Of a stretch of 44,143 nucleotides of DNA, positions 32,825-41,052 are shown in pieces. The position numbers were made by a program, and so were the translations under genes. The stretch's first letter is position 1. Each line of letters starts with the position of its first letter. The stretch comes from JAKFWI01 sp035549875. Its GTDB lineage: Bacteria; Pseudomonadota; Alphaproteobacteria; Caulobacterales; Aquidulcibacteraceae. The notes below the pieces were generated by a model. That model was given only the letters and a program-made list of their open reading frames with translations, did not search any database and was not told the DNA's origin. Location: positions 1 to 44,143 of the forward strand of contig DASZPV010000129.1 in assembly GCA_035549875.1 (NCBI GenBank), written 5' to 3'.

Positions 32825-33892
32825 ATGACCAAAGCGGCGATCTGGGCGATTTTGATCCTGGCCACCGGCGCGGTGATCGCCGGGCTATGGTACTTCCGCG
32901 AGATTCTGACTCAGGTGGCGCTGGCGCTGATCCTGTTTCTGGCGATCGAGGCGATGGCCGTGCACGTCCGCCGGCTCTGGCCGAAACTGCCGCATTGGGC
33001 CGGCACGGCCATCGCCATCGTCGCGACGCTCGGGGTGGTCGGCTACGTCGGCTACGAGATCGCCATCAACATCGGCGCGATGATCAACAAGGCCAATGTC
33101 TACGAGGCGCGGATCGATCGGCTGGTCGCCGCGGTCTACAATTTGTTTCACCTGGCGCAGCCGCCGCCGACGTTCAATTCCCTGATGGCGAAGGTCGACG
33201 TCACGAGTGTGCTGACGCAGATCGCCGCCGCCATCCAGAGCGTCGCCGGCAACACCGTCTTCATCCTGATCTATCTCGGCTTCATGTTCCCCGCCGCGGC
33301 GATCATGCACCACAAGCTGGACAACATCTTCCCGGAATCCGGCGATCGGGGTCACACCCGCGACGTGCTGACCGCCATCCGCCGCTCGATGGCGCAATAT
33401 CTCTGGGTCCAGACCGTTCTGTCCGCCGTCACCACGGCGCTGACCTTGCTGACCCTGCTCGCGCTCGGGCTGGAAAACGCCGTGTTCTGGGCGTTCCTGA
33501 TCTTCTTCCTGAACTACATCCCGACGATCGGTTCGATCATCGCCGTCGTGTTGCCGACCGCCTTCGCGCTGGTGCAATTCCCCACGCTCGGCCCAGTGGC
33601 GCTGGTCGCGCTCGGCGTCGGCTTCTGGCAATTTGCCATCGGCAATCTGGTCGCGCCGCGGATGATGGGCGAATCGCTCAATCTGTCGTCGCTGGTCGTG
33701 CTGATCGCCCTGGCGTTCTGGGGCCAGCTCTGGGGGCTCACCGGCGCCTTCCTCGCTGCGCCGCTGATGGTGATGATCATGCTGACCCTGGCGCAGTTTC
33801 CGAGCACGCGCTGGATCGCCATCCTGCTCTCGGCGGATGGCGATCCGGGTGTTGCGCGCAGGGCGCCGGACAAGCCTGCGGGCCTTGTCTGA
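32825..33892 (+). CDS. AI-2E family transporter (PerM/TqsA type)
   Basis: The 355-residue membrane protein has the AI-2E exporter layout: two N-terminal helix pairs (residues 5-45 and 60-85), an amphipathic central segment (90-150), and a C-terminal half with five or so helices carrying FFLNYIPTIGSIIAVVLPTAFAL, IGNLVAPRMMGESLNLS and WGLTGAFLAAPLMVMIM, all diagnostic of the family. Members have been proposed to export autoinducer-2, and some act as sodium(lithium)/proton antiporters, so the substrate here is open. The start ATG 32825 has no strong ribosome-binding site. A small stem-loop follows the stop immediately. Confidence 0.88.
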   Translation: MTKAAIWAILILATGAVIAGLWYFREILTQVALALILFLAIEAMAVHVRRLWPKLPHWAGTAIAIVATLGVVGYVGYEIAINIGAMINKANVYEARIDRLVAAVYNLFHLAQPPPTFNSLMAKVDVTSVLTQIAAAIQSVAGNTVFILIYLGFMFPAAAIMHHKLDNIFPESGDRGHTRDVLTAIRRSMAQYLWVQTVLSAVTTALTLLTLLALGLENAVFWAFLIFFLNYIPTIGSIIAVVLPTAFALVQFPTLGPVALVALGVGFWQFAIGNLVAPRMMGESLNLSSLVVLIALAFWGQLWGLTGAFLAAPLMVMIMLTLAQFPSTRWIAILLSADGDPGVARRAPDKPAGLV

Positions 33893-33893
33893 T

Positions 33894-33911
33894 CGTCACG
33901 CTTTCGTGACG
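33894..33911 (+). terminator. Short stem-loop after the AI-2E-type gene
   Basis: CGTCACG at 33894-33900 and CGTGACG at 33905-33911 form a perfect 7-bp hairpin with a four-base loop, directly after the stop codon. There is no T-run, so it may be a 3'-end stabiliser or a Rho-assisted site. Confidence 0.35.
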
Positions 33912-33980
33912 CCAGCCCTCTGGAATCCGGGCGCAGCGCTCCTAAATTGAGTTTCGACCAGGCGGTGCAGATCGCCAGGC

Positions 33981-34071
33981 GGAGCCTCGGTCCTGCGTCC
34001 CCCCACCCAGCCTGCAAGCCGGGGCTCCATACGCCGCCGAGTGGTCCACCCCGCTCGGCGGCGTTACTTTT
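33981..34071 (+). ncRNA. Candidate C-rich structured RNA 3, or leader of the DUF1287 gene
   Basis: Within the 219-base gap before the DUF1287 gene, GGAGCCTCGG (33981-33990) pairs with CCGGGGCTCC (34019-34028; one G-U pair) around a loop holding CGTCCCCCCACCCAGCCTGC. A strong terminator follows at once. The C-run and the GCCTGC that follows resemble the two stress-island RNAs, so this may be a third family member. Its promoter is not clear: GGAAT near 33921 lacks a fitting -10. It could instead be a terminating leader that controls the gene 41 bases downstream. No ORF or ribosome-binding site lies inside. Confidence 0.45.
34031..34071 (+). terminator. Intrinsic terminator before the DUF1287 gene
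   Basis: ACGCCGCCGAG at 34031-34041 and its exact complement at 34054-34064 form an 11-bp stem with a 12-base loop, followed by TACTTTT. It ends 41 bases before the DUF1287 start codon, so a transcript from upstream should stop here. Confidence 0.75.
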
Positions 34072-34111
34072 CCGGCCCAATTTCGCCGCAGCCACAGGCT
34101 TCCTTTGCGTC

Positions 34112-34702
34112 ATGCAGACGAACCGGCGGGAAATATTGTTGGGGCTAAGCGCGTTGTGTGCGCCGGGCGTCGCACGCGCTCAGGCGACTGACTTTCCCAC
34201 GCTGGTCGCGCTTGGCGCCGAAGCGCGCTGCCGCAAACCCGAACTTTACGACCCCGCCTATCGCGTCATCGCCTATCCCATGGGCGATGTGCCGGACGAT
34301 CGCGGCGTGTGCGCCGATACGGTGATCCGCGCTTTCCGCGCCGGCGGCGCCGATCTCCAGGCGCTAATCCACAGGGACATGAAGGCCGCTTTCGCGGCTT
34401 ATCCACAAATTTGGGGTTTGAAGCATCCGGACACGAATATCGACCACCGCCGCGTGCCGAACCTGGAGACGTTCTTCACCCGCGCCGGCGCCAAACAGCC
34501 GGCCAATACCGATCCCACGCTCTATTTGCCGGGCGACGTCGTCTCCTGGCGCATCCCGGTGCCGCATATCGGCGTGGTCAGCACGCAGCGAACGCCCTCC
34601 GACCGCCCGCTCATGGCGCACAATATTGGCGCCGGCTCCCAGCTTGAGGATGTTTTGTTCGCCTGGCCGATCCAGGGCTGGTTCCGCTACCGCCCGGCCT
34701 GA
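34112..34702 (+). CDS. DUF1287 family exported protein (NlpC/P60-like fold)
   Basis: From ATG 34112 the protein has 196 residues; the longer frame passes through the terminator and is rejected. An N-terminal signal with paired arginines (NRREILLGLSALCAPGVARA) could be a Tat or Sec signal. The mature part has the DUF1287 signatures DDRGVCADTVIRAFRAGGADLQ with the likely catalytic Cys67, a HRRVPNLETFF segment, PGDVVSWRIPVPHIGVVS with the likely catalytic His, and a HNIGAG...EDVLF end. The family is related to cysteine peptidases acting on cell wall. The stop is five bases from the convergent DUF1801 stop. Confidence 0.85.
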   Translation: MQTNRREILLGLSALCAPGVARAQATDFPTLVALGAEARCRKPELYDPAYRVIAYPMGDVPDDRGVCADTVIRAFRAGGADLQALIHRDMKAAFAAYPQIWGLKHPDTNIDHRRVPNLETFFTRAGAKQPANTDPTLYLPGDVVSWRIPVPHIGVVSTQRTPSDRPLMAHNIGAGSQLEDVLFAWPIQGWFRYRPA

Positions 34703-34707
34703 ACCGC

Positions 34708-35148
34708 CTAAGCGCGCTTTGGCTTCTTCTGAGCGTTCAGCGCCGCGGCGGCGACAACGAGCGCCTTCAACGCCTCCTCATTGATCTTGTCGCCCTCGTG
34801 AATATCGATCGCGCGCCGCACATTGCCGTCGAGGCTGGAGTTGAACAAACCCGACGGGTCCGCCAGCGCCGCGCCCTTGGCGAAGGTCAATTTCACGACC
34901 GCCTTATACGTCTCGCCCGTACAGATAATGCCGCCATGCTCCCACACCGGAACCCCGCGCCACTTCCACGTCTCAACCACATCAGGCACGGCCTGCTTGA
35001 TGAGCGCACGGACGCGAGCCAGCGTATCGCCGCGCCAGTCGGGCAGCGAAGCGATGCGCGCATCGATCAGGCGGGAGGGGGAGTCGTAGCCTTCTGCTTC
35101 CTTCGCGCCGCTCTTTCTATTATTCACGATTGCCATCGCTTTCGACAT
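34708..35148 (-). CDS. DUF1801 domain protein
   Basis: Starting at ATG 35148 (146 residues), the protein shows the DUF1801 (YdhG-like) core: a helical start with RIASLPDWRGDTLARVRALIKQAVPDVVETWKW, then the GVPVWEHGGIICTGETYKAVVKLTFAKGA sheet and a basic C-terminus ending KPKRA. Members are small proteins with an SRPBCC-unrelated alpha+beta fold and no established activity. Start choice is uncertain because no ribosome-binding site is clear and another methionine lies four codons later. G+C content falls from here to about 36.0 kb compared with the flanks, suggesting recent acquisition of this small patch. Confidence 0.75.
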   Translation of the reverse strand: MSKAMAIVNNRKSGAKEAEGYDSPSRLIDARIASLPDWRGDTLARVRALIKQAVPDVVETWKWRGVPVWEHGGIICTGETYKAVVKLTFAKGAALADPSGLFNSSLDGNVRRAIDIHEGDKINEEALKALVVAAAALNAQKKPKRA

Positions 35149-35275
35149 GGTCGTTGTCGTTCGCCATACCTGAGTGCAGCTCGTCAGTCGTAGCACGTTG
35201 AAACGAAATCCGGGATTTCCTGTTGCTTTGCATGCTCGTCCCACCTGTCGCTGCGCTTATGCGGACTACAGGCTG

Positions 35276-35977
35276 CTAGATTTCCCGCGCAGCGAAGTCC
35301 GCCTTCGTCGCCTGCCCGCTCTCCAACCGCCTCTGACTTTCCTCGCGGCTCCGAAGACCGTCATCGAGCAGATACAGCAGCGTTACGGCACCGTTGCGCC
35401 GCGGCGTCATGTCGAAGCGCGTCTCCGACCTGAGGAAGTGCGATGCCAACGCGTTCAGCACCGCGGCGAGCGACGCGAGCGCATCCTTCACCTGGGCTCT
35501 GCTCGCATCCTTGAGCGGTGTCGTGGCCGTGTTCAGCGCGATACGCAGATCACGATGAGCGATCAGACGATTGCGCCGGTCGCGCGCGAAATCGGTTGCC
35601 TTGAGCGCGTTGTCAACCAGCTTCGCAACGGCGCTTTTCAGGCCCGCGTCCGTTATGAGGTCTGGCAAGGCTAAGGCCTGGATCGAGAGGTTTGGCCTGT
35701 CCCTCCTGCCCATCGATAATGCAGGATCGGTCATGCGCGCAAGTTTCAAGAGCGTCATGTCCCATAGCTCGTCCTGGATCATGCGGAAGAACATTGGCGC
35801 CGCCTGATTTAGCATGTCGATGCGGCTGCTCTTAGTGCCAAAGAGATCGACGTATTCGAGCCAGTAAGTGTACCCAATCGCCAATTCCTGCCAGAGAGCG
35901 GAGTAGAGCGTACCCAACTCCTCCCCCATCGCCGCGATCGTCGCTTTCTTTTGCTCTTCCGATGATTGGTCAGTCAT
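35276..35977 (-). CDS. AbiU2-like HEPN protein
   Basis: From ATG 35977 (233 residues) the all-helical protein carries a segment like the AbiU2 HEPN family: RMIQDELWDMTLLKLARMTDPA, NLSIQALALPDLI, and the motif RNRLIAHRD, which fits the R-x4-6-H active site of HEPN ribonucleases. HEPN proteins act as RNases in abortive infection and toxin-antitoxin systems. AbiU2 works in phage defence in lactococci together with AbiU1, and no AbiU1 or antitoxin partner is visible here. Base composition is lower in G+C than the neighbours and codon use looks different, consistent with transfer. The call to AbiU2 is from motif memory and moderate. Confidence 0.6.
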   Translation of the reverse strand: MTDQSSEEQKKATIAAMGEELGTLYSALWQELAIGYTYWLEYVDLFGTKSSRIDMLNQAAPMFFRMIQDELWDMTLLKLARMTDPALSMGRRDRPNLSIQALALPDLITDAGLKSAVAKLVDNALKATDFARDRRNRLIAHRDLRIALNTATTPLKDASRAQVKDALASLAAVLNALASHFLRSETRFDMTPRRNGAVTLLYLLDDGLRSREESQRRLESGQATKADFAAREI

Positions 35978-36147
35978 GGCGCTCTCACTAGCCTCGTTTG
36001 CAGTGGTTGAAACCTGAGCGCATCGTCTACACCGGGGCCTCTCGGATCCTTGCTGCGGCCCCGTCACACCCGCCCCCCAACAATTCACAACCCTGACATG
36101 GCGGCGCAAGGCGCGAGCGCCTAGATACGCGTTCAGGGAGAAAACCT

Positions 36148-39100
36148 ATGGACGATCTCGCCCCGCCGCGTCCCGCTTCGCGGCCAGACGATCTGCTGGC
36201 GCGGGCGGCCAAATTGCCCGGTTTCACCGCCGGCGGCGCGCTGACGGCGGAGGCGCGCTCCTTCCTCCAGCAGGTGGAGAACGACCCCAGCGTCGAAGAA
36301 CTCGCCGCGCTGGGCGACGATCTGCTCGCCGCCGCGCATGAGTTCTGGCTCTGGTCGGCCAAGAAGCCGGCCGATGAGCAGATCATCCGCCTGCTGCCCG
36401 GCGCGGCCGGCGACATCCTCGAAATCGCCGGGCCGGACATGCCGTTCCTCGTGCGCTCGGTCATGGCCGAGATCGCCGAGCGCGGCATTACGGTGCGCGC
36501 GCTGTTCCACCCCATCGTCGCCGTCTCGCGTGACGCCAAGGGCGTGCGCGGCGCCGGCGCGGCGAGGCGCGAATCCTATATCCAGGTTCACCTCGAACCC
36601 TTGGGCGCGGAACGCGGCAAGGCGCTGCTCGCCGGCGTAGAACGAACGTTGCGCGATGTGCGCCTCGCGGTGTCCGATTTTCCCGTGCTGAAAGCGCGCA
36701 TGGCTGAGGCCGCCGCGATGCTGGAAAGCGCGCCGATCGCCGCGCCCACCGACGAGATCGCCGAAGCTGTCGCGTTCCTGCACTGGCTGGCGCAGGACAA
36801 TTTCACCTTCCTCGGCGCCCGCGATTACGAGTTTCACCGCACGCCCGACGGCGATTTCATCGCCGACGAACCGATCGTGCTCTCCGAAACCGGCCTTGGC
36901 CTGCTCCGCGATGCGGACCGTTATGTGCTGCGCAGAAGCGATGAACCTAGCCTGCTGACGCCCGAACTGCGCCGCTTCATGGAGGAGCCGACGCCGCTGA
37001 TCGTTTCGAAATCCAATTTCAAATCGCTCGTGCATCGCAGAGCCGTCGCCGATTTCATCGGTGTAAAGCGCTACGCGCCCGACGGCGCGCCGATCGGCGA
37101 AACCCGCTTTGTCGGCCTGTTCACGTCAGACGCCTATAATCGCGCGACGGACGACATTCCACTCCTGCGCCGCAAAGTGGCCCGCGTGCTCGCCGCCTCC
37201 GGCGCGACGCCCGGCACGCACGATTATTCGATCCTGCGCAACATCCTCGAAACCTACCCGCGCGACGAACTGTTCCAGATCGGCGAACTCGAACTGCTCG
37301 ATATCGGCCTTGGCATATTGCATCTGAGCGATCGCCCGCGCGCCCGCGCTTTCGTGCGCCGCGACCGGTTCAACCGCTTCCTCTCGGCGCTCGTGTTCGT
37401 GCCGAAGGAGCGTTTCAACTCGGCGCTGCGCGAGGCCATTGGCCGCGAACTGGTCTCCGCCTATGGCGGGCGCGTCGATGCGTTCTATCCCACGCTCGGC
37501 GAAAGCCCGCTCGCGCGCATCCACTTCCTGATCCAGGACATCGACCGCGCGCGCCCCGAGCCCAACGCAGCCGCGCTCGATGCAAAAATCGCCGCGCTGA
37601 CGCGCAATTGGAGCGACCGCTTCGCGGAAGCCTTGCGGGCGGACCAATCGCTCTCCGATCCCGGTCGCGAGGCGATCGCCAAGCGTTACGCGGAGGCCTT
37701 CACCGCCGGCTATCGCGAGCGCTTTGACGCCGCCGAGGCGCTGACCGACATCGCCCAGATCGAGGCGATGAAAGAGGCCGTGCGCGTCCGGGCCTATCGC
37801 CTTGCCGGCGACGGCCCGGAAAAGCTGCGCTGCAAGCTCTATGCGCGCGGCGACAAGCTGGCGCTTTCGGCTGTCATGCCGGTGCTGGAAAACATGGGCC
37901 TCTACGTCGAGTCCGAGGACGATCTGAAAATCACGCCTGCCGACGGCGCCGGCCCGTTCTTCATCCACGACCTCGACATGCGCGCCGCCGATGGCGCGCC
38001 GCTCGATTTCGGCGCGGTCGAAGCCTCGTTCGAAGCCGCTTTCGCCGCCGCCTGGGACGGGCGGGCCGAGAATGACGGCTTCAACCGCCTGATCCTCAAG
38101 CTCGGCATTTCCTGGCGCGACGCGGCGCTGATCCGCGCGCTCGCGCGCTACCGGACGCAGACGGGTCTCGATCCCAGCCAACCGGTGCAGGAAACCGCGC
38201 TGGCCGCGCATCCCGACATCACCAAGCTGATCCTGGGCCTGTTCCGCGTGCGCTTCGATCCGGCGCTGAAAGAAACGCTGCCCGAGCGCGCGACTCTGGC
38301 CGCGCAACTTTCAAAGCAGATCGACGAAGCGCTCGGCGCCGTTTCCTCGCTCGACGAAGACCGCGTTCTGCGCCGCATCGCGCGCCTCGTCGAAGCGATC
38401 CAGCGGACAAATTTCTATCAACCCGGCGAGGGCGGCGCGCCAAAAACATATATGTCGTTCAAGATCGCCAGCCCCGCGCTCGACGATTTGCCGCTGCCCA
38501 AGCCCTATCGCGAAATCTGGGTTTGGTCGCCGCAGGTGGAGGGCGTACACCTGCGCTTTGGCCCCGTCGCACGTGGCGGCCTGCGCTGGAGCGACCGGCG
38601 CGACGATTTTCGCACCGAAGTACTCAGCCTCGCCAAGGCCCAGCAGGTGAAGAACGCGATCATCGTGCCGGTCGGCGCGAAGGGCGGTTTCTTTCCGAAG
38701 AATCTCCCGCGCGGCGGCAAACCCGCGGATATCCGCGCCGCCGGCGTGGAGGCTTACAAGACCTTCCTGCGCGGTCTCCTCGACATCACCGACGATCTCG
38801 ACGTTGCTAAAATCGTGCGCCCCGCACGCGTGATCTGTTGGGACGACGAAGACCCCTATCTCGTCGTCGCCGCCGACAAAGGCACCGCTGCCTTCTCCGA
38901 CATCGCCAATTCCATCTCCGCCGAATATAATTTCTGGCTCGGCGACGCGTTCGCCTCCGGCGGCTCGGTCGGCTACGACCACAAGGCCATGGGCATCACC
39001 GCCAAGGGCGCGTGGGAAGCGGTCAAGCGTCATTTCCGCGAGATCGGAACCGATATCCAGACCACGCCCTTCACTGTGATCGGCGTCGGCGACATGAGCG

Positions 39101-40980
39101 GCGACGTGTTCGGCAACGGCATGCTGCTCAGCAAGAAAATCCGCCTCATCGCCGCCTTCGATCACCGCGACATCTTCATCGATCCCGCGCCCGCCGATCT
39201 GGAAAAGTCCTGGGCCGAACGCGCCCGCCTGTTTGCGCTGCCGACCTCAAGCTGGAAGGATTACGACGCAAGCCTCATCTCGGCCGGCGGCGGCATATTC
39301 AGCCGCGCAGCGAAATCCATTCCGCTCTCGGCCGAAATGAAGGCGCTGACCGGCCTGGCGCAGGATGCGGTCACGCCCGCCGAACTGATCGGCGCGCTTC
39401 TGCGCACGCGGGCCGATCTGCTCTGGTTTGGCGGCATCGGCACGTTCATCAAGGCCGCCGCCGAGAGCCACGCCGACGTGGGCGACAAAGCCAACGATCT
39501 CACCCGCGTCGATGCCGAGGAAGTGCGCGCCCAGGTGATTGGCGAAGGCGCCAATCTCGGCGTCACCCAGGCCGGGCGCATCGCCTGTGCCCGCCGCGGC
39601 GGGCGCATCAACACCGACGCGATCGACAATTCCGCCGGCGTCGATACCTCCGACCACGAAGTAAACATCAAAATCCTGCTGACCGACGCCGAGCGCAGCG
39701 GCGCGCTGAAGCCGGCCGACCGGAACCCGCTGCTTGCAACGATGACAGACGATGTCGCCGCGCATGTGCTGGCGCATAATTACGCCCAGACGCTGGCGCT
39801 CAGCCTCAGCGAATCGGCCGCCAGCGCCGATCTTGACGCGCACGAGCGCATGATTATGCGCCTGGAGCGCGAGGGCAAACTCAACCGCAAGGTCGAAGGC
39901 CTGCCGCCGATGGAGACCTTCGCCGAATTGCGCCAGAAAAACCTCGGCCTCACGCGCCCCGAGCTATCCAAGCTGATCGCCTACGCCAAGCTCGATCTCT
40001 CCGCCGCGCTGGTCGCCAGCGCCGCGCCGGACGATCCCTGGTTCGAATCCACGCTCGTCTCCTATTTTCCGCCGGCGCTGAAGCGCTTCGAGGAGTCCAT
40101 GCGCCGCCACCGCCTGCGGCGCGATATCATCGCCACCACGATCGCCGACGACATCGTCAACATCGTCGGCCCCACCTTTATCGATCGGGTGCGCGACGCG
40201 GCGCAGGCCGAGCCGCCGCTTGCGGCGCTCGCCTTCGTCGCCGCCCGCGCGCTGCACGACACCGACGCGCTGGCCGCACGCGTCAATGCGCTCGACAATA
40301 AAATCCCCGCCGCCGCACAGATCGCGTTGCACCAGGATATCGCCGCCGCGCTCCGCCGCGCCACCATCGCGCTCTCCCGCCGCTTTGCGCATGAACCCAA
40401 TATCGCCGTCGGGACGCTGATCGAGCGTTACGCCAAACCCCTCGCCGCCCAGCGCGCCGCGCTTTGGCGCTCGCTTACCGAGATCGAGCGCGCCGAAGCC
40501 GAAGCCCGCGCAGCCGCCTTCACCGCACTGGGCGCGCCGGCCGATCTGGCGCGCGACGTCGCCGCGCTCACGCCGCTCACCGCCGCGTTCGACATCGCCG
40601 ACCTCGCCGCCGCGCGCAAACTCGCACCCGATGCAGCGGCCAATATCTATCGCGCGGTCGGCGCGGCCTTCTCGCTCGACCGCCTGCGCGCCGGCGCCGA
40701 CGATCTGCGCCTGACGCAACATTGGGAGCGCCTGGCGCTGCGCCGCCTGCTCAGCGAACTCAACGAAGACCAGCGCGCCCTCGCCATCGCCGCCGCCGGC
40801 GCGAAGGGCAAGACCGCCGCCGAGATCGTGCAAAACTGGAGCGCCTCGCTGGGCGCCGCCGCCGCGCCCGCCGCCGAAGAGATCGCCGCGATGCAGGGGG
40901 CCGGCCCCTGGACCTTCGCCAAGATCGTCCTCGCCGCCGCCGCTTTGCGCGCGCTCGCGATGGGTTTAAGGCAGCAATAA
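36148..40980 (+). CDS. gdhB: NAD-specific glutamate dehydrogenase, large (180 kDa) type
   Basis: The 1,610-residue protein belongs to the giant L_180 NAD-glutamate dehydrogenases, which deaminate glutamate to 2-oxoglutarate and ammonia in the cytoplasm. N-terminal ACT-like and ACT-containing regulatory regions fill about residues 1-720. The catalytic domain shows EVLSLAKAQQVKNAIIVPVGAKGGFFPKN (about 825-855, with the active-site lysines) and a Rossmann-type VIGVGDMSGDVFGNGMLLS (about 980-998). The C-terminal helical part has EGANLGVTQAGRI near 1133. Length is normal for the family. AGGGAG precedes the ATG. Its use of glutamate as a carbon source is family knowledge; allosteric control by amino acids is likely but not visible. 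Confidence 0.94.
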   Translation: MDDLAPPRPASRPDDLLARAAKLPGFTAGGALTAEARSFLQQVENDPSVEELAALGDDLLAAAHEFWLWSAKKPADEQIIRLLPGAAGDILEIAGPDMPFLVRSVMAEIAERGITVRALFHPIVAVSRDAKGVRGAGAARRESYIQVHLEPLGAERGKALLAGVERTLRDVRLAVSDFPVLKARMAEAAAMLESAPIAAPTDEIAEAVAFLHWLAQDNFTFLGARDYEFHRTPDGDFIADEPIVLSETGLGLLRDADRYVLRRSDEPSLLTPELRRFMEEPTPLIVSKSNFKSLVHRRAVADFIGVKRYAPDGAPIGETRFVGLFTSDAYNRATDDIPLLRRKVARVLAASGATPGTHDYSILRNILETYPRDELFQIGELELLDIGLGILHLSDRPRARAFVRRDRFNRFLSALVFVPKERFNSALREAIGRELVSAYGGRVDAFYPTLGESPLARIHFLIQDIDRARPEPNAAALDAKIAALTRNWSDRFAEALRADQSLSDPGREAIAKRYAEAFTAGYRERFDAAEALTDIAQIEAMKEAVRVRAYRLAGDGPEKLRCKLYARGDKLALSAVMPVLENMGLYVESEDDLKITPADGAGPFFIHDLDMRAADGAPLDFGAVEASFEAAFAAAWDGRAENDGFNRLILKLGISWRDAALIRALARYRTQTGLDPSQPVQETALAAHPDITKLILGLFRVRFDPALKETLPERATLAAQLSKQIDEALGAVSSLDEDRVLRRIARLVEAIQRTNFYQPGEGGAPKTYMSFKIASPALDDLPLPKPYREIWVWSPQVEGVHLRFGPVARGGLRWSDRRDDFRTEVLSLAKAQQVKNAIIVPVGAKGGFFPKNLPRGGKPADIRAAGVEAYKTFLRGLLDITDDLDVAKIVRPARVICWDDEDPYLVVAADKGTAAFSDIANSISAEYNFWLGDAFASGGSVGYDHKAMGITAKGAWEAVKRHFREIGTDIQTTPFTVIGVGDMSGDVFGNGMLLSKKIRLIAAFDHRDIFIDPAPADLEKSWAERARLFALPTSSWKDYDASLISAGGGIFSRAAKSIPLSAEMKALTGLAQDAVTPAELIGALLRTRADLLWFGGIGTFIKAAAESHADVGDKANDLTRVDAEEVRAQVIGEGANLGVTQAGRIACARRGGRINTDAIDNSAGVDTSDHEVNIKILLTDAERSGALKPADRNPLLATMTDDVAAHVLAHNYAQTLALSLSESAASADLDAHERMIMRLEREGKLNRKVEGLPPMETFAELRQKNLGLTRPELSKLIAYAKLDLSAALVASAAPDDPWFESTLVSYFPPALKRFEESMRRHRLRRDIIATTIADDIVNIVGPTFIDRVRDAAQAEPPLAALAFVAARALHDTDALAARVNALDNKIPAAAQIALHQDIAAALRRATIALSRRFAHEPNIAVGTLIERYAKPLAAQRAALWRSLTEIERAEAEARAAAFTALGAPADLARDVAALTPLTAAFDIADLAAARKLAPDAAANIYRAVGAAFSLDRLRAGADDLRLTQHWERLALRRLLSELNEDQRALAIAAAGAKGKTAAEIVQNWSASLGAAAAPAAEEIAAMQGAGPWTFAKIVLAAAALRALAMGLRQQ

Positions 40981-41052
40981 AAGGCGCGCGCTTTAAAGCC
41001 TGAGCGTGTAGGTTCGCCGGCAAGCGCCGTCAGTGCGCAGGGAGGGAGCGGC

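Noticed and set aside
33947..34111. N-terminal extension of the DUF1287 protein
   Set aside because: It would be translated through a terminator and a C-rich hairpin, and the signal peptide begins at the ATG at 34112.
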